DNA of 29,062 bases from BMS3Bbin07 sp036244995 (GTDB lineage Bacteria; Nitrospirota; Thermodesulfovibrionia; Thermodesulfovibrionales; JdFR-85). Below, piece by piece: positions 22,524 to 29,062 of this stretch. The notes below the pieces were generated by a model. The model had not been told where the DNA came from and made no database searches. It saw nothing but the letters and a program-made list of their open reading frames with translations. The position numbers and the translations under genes were made by a program. Position 1 is the stretch's first letter, and the number at the start of each line of letters is the position of its first letter. The stretch lies in NCBI GenBank assembly GCA_036244995.1, contig BTTF01000017.1, positions 1 to 29,062 on the forward strand, given 5' to 3'.

Positions 22524-23285
22524 ATGGATAAAGGAAAGATAATCGTACTTGATGACGACCCGGTTGTGACACTTAGCTGCAAGAGGATACTCGGGGCGGA
22601 GGGTTACAATATAACTGCAGTGGGCAAAGGTGAGGATGCACTGCGACAGCTCGAGAAAGAGGAGTATGACATCCTGATTACCGATATCCGCCTGCCGGAC
22701 ATATCGGGAATTGAGGTTCTGCGTGAAGCACGGGTCATACAGCCGGACACAGATATTGTCGTTATAACCGGATACCCCACTCTGGAAGATGCAAAGGAAT
22801 CCATACGGCTTGGGGCATTTGAGTATATTGAAAAACCTTTTACCCCTGATTTCATGTTAAATGTTGCCAGGAAAGTATTTGACAAGAGGGGCTGGATACT
22901 GAGGCAGGCATATATAGACGAGTTCCGGGACTATCTGGTGCCTCTGCGGGACAAGGAAAACCCCGTGATATTTTATAAGGAAGGTGTATGGGCAAGGCCG
23001 ACAAAGACAGGGCTCTGGGAGATAGGCTATGACCTGAGATACGAGATGGCCGCTGGCGAGATGCTTTATGTCGATTACCTGAAGGTAGACAAGGTGAAGG
23101 CAGGAGAACCATTCGCCAGACTGCTTACAGGCTCGGGAAAGATCGTGGATATATCCTCACCAATGACCGCTGAGATAAAAGAGACCAACGGGAAGACCAA
23201 TGACATCATCTGCTCCCTTCTCAAGGAACACCTCTCGGAGGGATGGCTCGTATGGCTTGCAAAGGTAATTCCACTGGAGATGTAA
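22524..23285 (+). CDS. Response-regulator receiver domain fused to GcvH-like domain
   Basis: A 253-residue two-domain protein. Residues 1-120 form a receiver domain: acidic Asp10-Asp12, phospho-acceptor Asp54 in LITDIRLPD, Thr82 in VVITGYP and Lys104 in EKPF. Residues 148-248 align well with glycine cleavage H protein: VWARPTKTGLWEIGYDLRYEMAAGEMLYVDYL, then KAGEPFA, DISSPMTAEIKETN and SEGWLVWLAKV. The lipoyl-lysine motif ESVKA is altered to TGSGKIV; Lys206 is near but not exactly at the expected place, so lipoylation is uncertain. No DNA-binding domain is present. First gene after the sigma-54 promoter, 82 bases before the next receiver fusion. It may act as a phosphorylation-controlled partner of the redox subunits downstream; this is inference. 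Confidence 0.85.
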   Translation: MDKGKIIVLDDDPVVTLSCKRILGAEGYNITAVGKGEDALRQLEKEEYDILITDIRLPDISGIEVLREARVIQPDTDIVVITGYPTLEDAKESIRLGAFEYIEKPFTPDFMLNVARKVFDKRGWILRQAYIDEFRDYLVPLRDKENPVIFYKEGVWARPTKTGLWEIGYDLRYEMAAGEMLYVDYLKVDKVKAGEPFARLLTGSGKIVDISSPMTAEIKETNGKTNDIICSLLKEHLSEGWLVWLAKVIPLEM

Positions 23286-23367
23286 ACCGGTGATTTTTGC
23301 CCTGTTTTGATTATCTTGTCGGGATTATATACTATATATTTTAAAATTCAATTACGGAGGTTATTCT

Positions 23368-24231
23368 ATGGCAGGGAGTGTCTTGATAGTAGACGATGAG
23401 ACGGTTGTTATAAAAAGCTGCGAGAGGATACTCGCTCCGGAGGGATACAGTGTCCAGGGTGCCGTCAGGGCCCGTGAAGCCATGGATATGATTAAAAAAG
23501 GAGACTTCGACCTCGTTATCACCGACCTCAAGATGCCCGGGGTAGACGGAATAGAGTTAATACGCTGGATAAGGAAGAACAGCCCGGGGTCAGGTATAGT
23601 CGTTATCACAGGTTATCCCTCTCAGGAAAGCATAAAAGACGCCCTTGAGCTTGGCATCATAGACTATCTGCCAAAGCCCTTCTCTCCCCAGCTTCTGATT
23701 GATGTCACTGAAAAGGCATTCACTACCGTAAAGGCAACTTTGGGGAAGGAAAGGCCTGAAGCGGAAGTAGATATAGAGACAAAACTGAAGGACATAATGG
23801 AGGTTATAGAGAAGTACAAAACCAAACCCGGGGCATTAATCCCTGTCTTGCAGAAGGTACAGGGGGTACTCGGATATCTGCCTCCTGCCGTACAGCGTAT
23901 CATAGCCAGGGAACTCAATCTCCCTGTCAGCGAGGTGCATGCGGTTGTCTCTTTCTATTCATTCTTTACCATGAAACCCAAGGGAAAACACAACGTCAGG
24001 GTCTGTCTCGGCACTGCCTGTTATGTTAAGAGGGCAGCCGAGATACTCGAGAAAGTAAAGGAATACCTCGGGATTGATGAGGGGGGGATCACAGAGGACA
24101 AAAAGTTCTCCCTTGAGACTGTACGGTGTCTAGGCGCCTGCGGACTCGCTCCTGTTGTAGTTGTCGACCACGACATATACGGGAGTGTTGACCCCGTCAA
24201 GGTATCCGAGACAATAAAACAATATAATTAG
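23368..24231 (+). CDS. Receiver domain fused to NuoE/HndA-type [2Fe-2S] subunit
   Basis: A 287-residue fusion. Residues 1-122 are a receiver domain with Asp9-Asp10, phospho-acceptor Asp53 in VITDLKMPG, Thr81 and Lys103. Residues 135-287 are a complete NADH-dehydrogenase 24-kDa type subunit. The helical KPGALIPVLQKVQGVLGYLP region is followed by a thioredoxin-like [2Fe-2S] domain with Cys213-x4-Cys218 (CLGTAC) and Cys254-x3-Cys258 (CLGAC). NuoE/HydC subunits pass electrons between NADH-flavin and other clusters. The frame is continuous with no sign of a frameshift, and ACGGAGG precedes the ATG. The following genes supply the matching HndB, NuoF and NuoG-like parts. Direct control of the diaphorase by phosphorylation is a plausible but untested reading. 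Confidence 0.93.
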   Translation: MAGSVLIVDDETVVIKSCERILAPEGYSVQGAVRAREAMDMIKKGDFDLVITDLKMPGVDGIELIRWIRKNSPGSGIVVITGYPSQESIKDALELGIIDYLPKPFSPQLLIDVTEKAFTTVKATLGKERPEAEVDIETKLKDIMEVIEKYKTKPGALIPVLQKVQGVLGYLPPAVQRIIARELNLPVSEVHAVVSFYSFFTMKPKGKHNVRVCLGTACYVKRAAEILEKVKEYLGIDEGGITEDKKFSLETVRCLGACGLAPVVVVDHDIYGSVDPVKVSETIKQYN

Positions 24232-24306
24232 GGGTGAAAGGTGGATAATGGTATCGTGAAAAAGACCTTCATCCTTTAGCTTAATGACCAAAAAGGAGGC
24301 CGCACA

Positions 24307-24693
24307 ATGGCAAAACTTACGGTAGAAGACCTAAAAAAGATTAAAGAAGAATACAAGGCAAAAACAGCCCTCAGGGAAGAAGGGGCTTTCAGGGCAAGGG
24401 TTACAGTCCATATGGGTACCTGTGGTCTTGCAGCGGGGGCAAGAGAGATAATGAACGTTATACTTGAAGAGATAGAAAAGAGCGGGGCCACAGATGTGGC
24501 TGTAAACACTTCCGGCTGTGCAGGGCTTTGCAGCCGTGAACCGATGATCACGGTTCAGATTCTGGATGAACCTCCTGTAAAATACTGCGAACTCAATGAA
24601 GAAAAGACAAAAAAGATAGTTACTGAGCATATTCTCGGCGGAAAGCTTGTGGAAGACCTGGCTCTCGTAAGGGGATGTGAGACATCTTATTAG
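24307..24693 (+). CDS. HndB-like thioredoxin-fold [2Fe-2S] ferredoxin subunit
   Basis: A 128-residue protein resembling the HndB subunit of NAD(P)-linked [FeFe] hydrogenases. The core is VTVHMGTCGLAAGAREIMNVILEEIEK, then VAVNTSGCAGLCSREPMITVQI and a C-terminal helix KTKKIVTEHILGGKLVEDL. Cys39, Cys71 and Cys75 occupy the usual cluster positions. The fourth ligand is unclear: the residue four or five before Cys39 is not cysteine, though Cys94 and Cys124 are present. An N-terminal Lys/Glu-rich helix precedes the fold. AAGGAGG is placed before the ATG. It sits between the NuoE fusion and NuoF subunits, as in Hnd operons. Confidence 0.85.
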   Translation: MAKLTVEDLKKIKEEYKAKTALREEGAFRARVTVHMGTCGLAAGAREIMNVILEEIEKSGATDVAVNTSGCAGLCSREPMITVQILDEPPVKYCELNEEKTKKIVTEHILGGKLVEDLALVRGCETSY

Positions 24694-24753
24694 TTATTCA
24701 TATACAGTGTTTTCGTATTTCGTATAACGATAATGGAGACGGAGGTAGCATAG

Positions 24754-26601
24754 ATGGAAAGGTATAGAGTAAACCTGATGTTGTGCGGAGGAACGGGATG
24801 TATAGCAACAGGGAGCCTGAAGGTCAGGGAGGCCCTGCTTGAGGAACTCAAGAAGAGGAAGATGGAAGATGAAATCTCAATAACCCTCACAGGCTGTAAC
24901 GGCTTCTGTGCACAGGGGCCAATCCTTATAGTACACCCCGGCGAGATTTTTTATGAAAAGCTCAAGCCCGAAGATATCCCCTATTTGGTAGAAGAACATT
25001 TCCTTAAAGGCAGACCTGTAGAAAAGTTTATGTATCATGAGCCCCTGAAGAAAACAACCGTACCTTCCATGAATGAGATACCTTTCTTCAAGTATCAGGT
25101 ACTGAGGGCCTTGAGAAACAAGGGCCTGATTGATCCCGAAAACATTGAGGACTATATTGCAAGGGATGGATATATGGCGGCTGCAAAGGCCCTGACAGAG
25201 ATGACCCCGGAGCAGATAATAAAAGAGCTGAAGGATTCAGGCCTCAGGGGGCGCGGAGGGGCAGGTTTTCCAACGGGACTCAAATGGGAACTATGTTCCA
25301 TGGCCAGGGGAGATCAGAAATACATACTATGTAATGGGGATGAAGGTGACCCCGGAGCATTTATGGACCGTAGTATTATGGAGGCCGACCCGCATGTTGT
25401 GCTTGAGGGGATGATAGTAGCGGCAAAGGCTATCGGGGCATCAAAGGGTTATATTTACGTAAGGGCGGAGTATCCCCTTGCCGTCAAGAGGCTGCAGATC
25501 GCCATAGACCAGGCAAATGAGTTGGGGCTTTTAGGTAACAATATTTTAAACTCCGACTTCAGCCTTGACATAGAGATATACGAGGGTGCCGGTGCCTTTG
25601 TGTGTGGTGAGGAGACCGCCCTGATGCGCTCCCTTGAGGGCAAGAGGGGCATGCCCATACCCAGACCTCCCTTTCCTGTAAATCAGGGCCTGTGGGGTAA
25701 ACCAACTGTGCTTAACAATGTTGAGACCTATGCAAATATCCCACAGATCATCCTTAGCGGTGGTGGATGGTTCCGTAATCTCGGTACGGAAAAATCAACC
25801 GGCACAAAGGTCTTTGCACTTACGGGAGCGGTTAACAATATCGGACTGATAGAGGTGCCGATGGGCACTCCCTTGAGGACAATAATCTTCGACATAGGCG
25901 GCGGAATACAGAAGGGCAGGACATTCAAGGCAGTTCAGCTCGGCGGACCATCGGGCGGCTGTGTCCCTGAAAACCTCCTTGACACACCTGTAACCTATGA
26001 GGACATAGTCAAGACGGGAGCCATTGTCGGTTCCGGTGGAATGGTTGTAATGGATGACTACAATTGCATGGTAAACGTAGCAAAGTTTTTCCTTGAGTTT
26101 ACCGCAGATGAGTCATGCGGCAAATGTTCTCCCTGCAGGATAGGGACGAGGGTAATGCTTGACAAGCTGATTGCTATTACGGAAGGCCGGGGGCAAGAGG
26201 ATGATATAGGACTCCTTGAGGACCTCGCAGGCGATATCATAAAGACATCGCTGTGCGGACTCGGTCAGACAGCGCCAAATCCGGTACTCACCACAATACG
26301 GTATTTCAAGAACGAATACGAATCACATATACATCAGAAATGGTGTAAGGCAGGGGTCTGCAGGGAGCTCTCAACCTTCTACATAGATGCGGATGCATGT
26401 AAAGGCTGCGGCGTCTGTGCAAGGGCATGCCCCCAGGATGCGATAACCGGAGAGAAGAAAAAGCCCTACCTGATCAACCAGGCCCTCTGTATCAAATGCA
26501 GGACCTGCTATGAAAAATGTAAATTTAATGCGGTTAAGGTAGGCCCCCGGGATATGTTTAAGGGGGAGGAGATGCAGGTGACGGTTGAGGGGAAAGAATA
26601 A
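24754..26601 (+). CDS. NuoF/HndC-type NADH-binding flavin subunit with ferredoxin extensions
   Basis: A 615-residue NADH-oxidising subunit. Residues 1-90 are a thioredoxin-like [2Fe-2S] domain (Cys11, Cys16, Cys48, Cys52). The FMN/NADH core follows, with GLRGRGGAGFPTGLKW (163-178), NGDEGDPGAFMDR (194-206) and GAGAFVCGEETALMRSLEG (278-296). The SLBB region and the [4Fe-4S] N3-type site Cys455/458/461/501 come next. The C-terminus is a two-cluster ferredoxin (Cys549/552/555/559 and Cys579/582/585/589). This extended layout is that of HndC/HydB in electron-bifurcating hydrogenases rather than NuoF of complex I. Sequence gives no proof of bifurcation. GGAGGTAG precedes the ATG. Confidence 0.95.
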   Translation: MERYRVNLMLCGGTGCIATGSLKVREALLEELKKRKMEDEISITLTGCNGFCAQGPILIVHPGEIFYEKLKPEDIPYLVEEHFLKGRPVEKFMYHEPLKKTTVPSMNEIPFFKYQVLRALRNKGLIDPENIEDYIARDGYMAAAKALTEMTPEQIIKELKDSGLRGRGGAGFPTGLKWELCSMARGDQKYILCNGDEGDPGAFMDRSIMEADPHVVLEGMIVAAKAIGASKGYIYVRAEYPLAVKRLQIAIDQANELGLLGNNILNSDFSLDIEIYEGAGAFVCGEETALMRSLEGKRGMPIPRPPFPVNQGLWGKPTVLNNVETYANIPQIILSGGGWFRNLGTEKSTGTKVFALTGAVNNIGLIEVPMGTPLRTIIFDIGGGIQKGRTFKAVQLGGPSGGCVPENLLDTPVTYEDIVKTGAIVGSGGMVVMDDYNCMVNVAKFFLEFTADESCGKCSPCRIGTRVMLDKLIAITEGRGQEDDIGLLEDLAGDIIKTSLCGLGQTAPNPVLTTIRYFKNEYESHIHQKWCKAGVCRELSTFYIDADACKGCGVCARACPQDAITGEKKKPYLINQALCIKCRTCYEKCKFNAVKVGPRDMFKGEEMQVTVEGKE

Positions 26602-26654
26602 AGTTGCAGGTTGGGAATCCGTATTTAAAACTTTGCACAGGAGGTCTTGATTAG

Positions 26655-29062
26655 ATGATAGAACTGACGATTAACGGCAAGGAACTCCAGGCCCAAAAAG
26701 GCGTGACAATACTGGATGTGGCAAGGGAGAACAACATATACATACCCCATCTATGCTGGGACAGAAGGCTGAAGCCTTACGGCGGGTGCAGACTCTGCCT
26801 CGTAGAGGTTGAGGGGCAGAGAAAACTGATGGCATCATGCTCCTCACCTGCTGAAAACGGGATGGTCGTGCATACCGACACCCCGGCTCTGCAAAAGGCA
26901 AGGAAAACGGTACTCGAACTCCTGCTCGTCCACCATCCCCTTGACTGCCCGATATGTGACAAGGCCGGTGAGTGCAGCCTCCAGGACCTTGCATATAAAT
27001 ACGGCCCTTCACAGAGCCGGTTCTACGGTGAAAGGAAACACGATCCAGAGGCAACAAGCCCCCTGATTGACCGTAATCCCAACAGGTGCATACTTTGCGG
27101 CCGCTGCGTAAGGGTCTGCTGGGAACACCAGGGCGTTGGGGCAATAAACCTGATCGGCCGTGGTTTCAAGACAAAGATAAGCCCTGCATTTGAAGAGACC
27201 CTTGACTGTGAATTCTGCGGTCAGTGCATTGATACCTGTCCTGTTGGCGCGCTGGGGGCAAAGCCTTATAAATACAGGGCAAGGGCGTGGTTCCTTGAAA
27301 GCCGCGACAGTATATGTCCTTACTGCGGAGTCGGCTGTACACTCACCCTTGATCTGAGGGAAGGAAAAATACTGAGGGTCAGAGGTGTTGAGGGCAAGGG
27401 GGTAAACAACGGTGACCTCTGCGGAAAGGGGAGGTTCGGCTTTGATTTCATTTATGGTGAGTCACGGCTGAAGACACCGCTTATCAAGACAGACGGTGAA
27501 TTCAGGGAGGCTTCCTGGGAGGAGGCGCTTTATTATGTAGCTGAAAAACTGAAGACAGTAAAGGAAAAACACGGCCCGGAGGCCATAGGGGCAATCGGCT
27601 CACCAAGGACAACAATTGAAGACAATTACATGCTCCGGAAATTCATGCGTGAGGTGATAGGCACCGACAACCTGGACACCTCGGCAAGGCTCGGCTATGC
27701 CTGGGCGCTGAAAGGCATGGAAGAGACTTACGGGATAAAACTGAATCCAGTAAAGCTCGACTCCCCCATCGGCAAGGAGGTCATACTCGTCCTTGAATCA
27801 GACATCACCTCCACCCACCCCATCTTCGGACTAAAATTCCTCGAGGCAAAGCTTGGGGGTTCACGCCTGTTGATTGTTGAGCCGAGAAAGACAAAGCTTG
27901 CAAGACATGCATCAGCATGGTTGAGGATAAGGCCCGGAACCTCGACCGCCTTCCTTAACGGCCTGATCAACTATGCACTGGCCGGAGGGGTTCATCTGAA
28001 GAAGGATATCACCATAGAGGGTCTTGATGAACTTCAGGAAGCGGTAAAGGACTTTACTCCCCAAAAAGTGTCGGAGATAACAGGCATAAAAGAAGAGGAA
28101 TTTACAGAAACGGCAAGGGAGTTTACCATGGCGGAGAGCCGCCTCCTGGCCATGACTGTAGCAGCAGCAGAGAATCAGAAGGGTATCGAGACAGTAAGGG
28201 CTGCAGCCAATCTCCTCATGCTCCTTGGAGAGGGCCCCGAGGCATTACAGATACCGGCTGATTACTCAAACACATACGGCGCCTGGCTCATGGGTGTAAG
28301 ACCGCTGAGCTATGGCAAGGACTTATATGAAATGCTTTACAATCCCGGCACTGTAAAGGCGCTCTACCTCATGGGTGAGGACCCCCTTGTCACCATGCCT
28401 GATGCAGACCGTATTGAAGAGACGATTAAAGGCCTCGACCTCCTGATAGTGCAGGACATAAGGATTTCCGAGACGGCAAAACTCGCTGATGTAATCCTGC
28501 CAGCTGCAAGCTGGGCAGAGAAAGAAGGCACATTTATCAACTCGGAGGGACTGCCCCAGCCTGTACCAAAGGTGGTTGCAGCCACAGGGGATTCCATAGC
28601 TGACTGGATGATACTGCGCAACCTTGCAAGACTCATGAGACATGACCTTGGAAGCATGGACCTTAAAACCCTGCAGGACGAGATAAGCAAAATGCCGGTT
28701 GATACAGGCACACAAAAATGGAGATTCGCCAGCCCTGAATGGGAACTCAGGGAAAAACCCGATGCGGAGCACCCTATTGTCCTGGTGACAGGCAATATCA
28801 TGCAGCACTCAGGGGCACTCTCTGTTATGTCAAAGAATCTCAGCCATGTACTTTCTGATGCCTTTGTGCAGATAAGCCCTGAGGATGCTGAAAAGTTCGG
28901 TGTTGAGGACGGTGAGTTCATCAGGATAATATCAAGGAGGGATTCGGTATATATAAAGGCACGAATCTCTGATGAAGTACCCGGGGGGATGCTCTTTGTT
29001 CCTGTACACTTTGCCTATGCAAGGGTAAATGCCCTGACATTTGCGTCCCCGGAGGGCTCAGC
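26655..29062 (+). CDS. NuoG/FdhA-like molybdopterin-type subunit, partial at right edge
   Basis: About 802 residues are visible and the gene continues past the edge. The N-terminal [2Fe-2S] domain has Cys34, Cys45, Cys48 and Cys62. A His-Cys3 [4Fe-4S] site follows (His94, Cys98, Cys101, Cys107), then a two-cluster ferredoxin (Cys145/148/151/155 and 185/188/191/195) and the molybdopterin-family [4Fe-4S] site Cys221/224/228/256 with Lys258. The body resembles NAD-linked formate dehydrogenase alpha subunits. However, the Cys/Sec-His expected after SARL is Gly347-Tyr348, and the NNVQGACDMG motif reads SNTYGAWLMG near 538-547. It probably passes electrons or has another substrate rather than oxidising formate. 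AGGAGGT lies nine bases before the ATG. Confidence 0.9.
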   Translation, partial: MIELTINGKELQAQKGVTILDVARENNIYIPHLCWDRRLKPYGGCRLCLVEVEGQRKLMASCSSPAENGMVVHTDTPALQKARKTVLELLLVHHPLDCPICDKAGECSLQDLAYKYGPSQSRFYGERKHDPEATSPLIDRNPNRCILCGRCVRVCWEHQGVGAINLIGRGFKTKISPAFEETLDCEFCGQCIDTCPVGALGAKPYKYRARAWFLESRDSICPYCGVGCTLTLDLREGKILRVRGVEGKGVNNGDLCGKGRFGFDFIYGESRLKTPLIKTDGEFREASWEEALYYVAEKLKTVKEKHGPEAIGAIGSPRTTIEDNYMLRKFMREVIGTDNLDTSARLGYAWALKGMEETYGIKLNPVKLDSPIGKEVILVLESDITSTHPIFGLKFLEAKLGGSRLLIVEPRKTKLARHASAWLRIRPGTSTAFLNGLINYALAGGVHLKKDITIEGLDELQEAVKDFTPQKVSEITGIKEEEFTETAREFTMAESRLLAMTVAAAENQKGIETVRAAANLLMLLGEGPEALQIPADYSNTYGAWLMGVRPLSYGKDLYEMLYNPGTVKALYLMGEDPLVTMPDADRIEETIKGLDLLIVQDIRISETAKLADVILPAASWAEKEGTFINSEGLPQPVPKVVAATGDSIADWMILRNLARLMRHDLGSMDLKTLQDEISKMPVDTGTQKWRFASPEWELREKPDAEHPIVLVTGNIMQHSGALSVMSKNLSHVLSDAFVQISPEDAEKFGVEDGEFIRIISRRDSVYIKARISDEVPGGMLFVPVHFAYARVNALTFASPEGS

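Noticed and set aside
23307..23335. TTGATT-17-TACTAT as an internal promoter before the receiver-NuoE gene
   Set aside because: Both hexamers match only four of six consensus bases in an AT-rich gap, too weak to annotate. The gene can be served by the sigma-54 promoter.
26655..29062. Annotating the last gene as an active formate dehydrogenase
   Set aside because: Overall similarity is to FdhA, but the Cys/Sec-His pair is replaced by Gly-Tyr, so the formate-oxidising activity is not supported.

Overview
The window is 29 kb of chromosome from a Gram-negative, probably anaerobic bacterium. It carries an outer-membrane secretin, lipoproteins with lipoboxes and a complete type IV pilus alignment complex. 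It also has standard bacterial translation and proteolysis genes, and an NADH-dehydrogenase-like iron-sulfur module of the kind used in anaerobic electron transfer. The gene mix would fit Nitrospirota (Thermodesulfovibrio-like) or a deltaproteobacterial lineage. That placement is inference from content only. No rRNA, tRNA, CRISPR array or intact insertion sequence was seen.

Layout, left to right. (1) 1-6164, minus strand: pilM-pilN-pilO-pilP-pilQ, tightly overlapping, followed by two lipoproteins with Ig-like character; the second runs off the left edge. (2) 6311-9136, minus strand: rpmB, ylxP (DUF503), rbfA, nrnA and truB, a ribosome maturation and RNA group. (3) 9254-12009, plus strand: infB and a DciA-like DUF721 gene, transcribed divergently from rpmB across what looks like a shared bidirectional promoter. 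(4) 12007-12142: a 136-bp miniature element with 17-bp terminal inverted repeats, sitting where two gene groups converge and supplying an intrinsic terminator. (5) 12162-18100, minus strand: rseC-like gene, an EF-G-like GTPase, then tig-clpP-clpX. (6) 18255-21937: a small Dabb-domain gene, a GT-C-type membrane glycosyltransferase, a decayed second Dabb gene end, and a radical SAM protein with a C-terminal cysteine cluster. (7) 21938-22523: a non-coding stretch with spaced repeats and a good sigma-54 promoter. (8) 22524-29062, plus strand: a five-gene electron-transfer operon that continues past the right edge.

The most unusual part is region 8. Its first two genes begin with response-regulator receiver domains that keep the phosphorylatable aspartate. 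The first receiver is fused to a GcvH-like (lipoyl-protein-like) domain. The second is fused to a complete NuoE/HndA-type [2Fe-2S] subunit. They are followed by an HndB-like ferredoxin, a NuoF/HndC-type flavin subunit carrying both the N-terminal [2Fe-2S] and C-terminal 2x[4Fe-4S] extensions of electron-bifurcating enzymes, and a NuoG/FdhA-like molybdopterin-type subunit. In that last subunit the catalytic Cys/Sec-His of formate dehydrogenase is replaced by Gly-Tyr. Read together, this suggests a NAD(H)-linked, possibly bifurcating complex whose diaphorase arm may be directly controlled by phosphorylation and whose transcription depends on sigma-54. That combined reading is inference; the domain content and key residues are read from the sequence.
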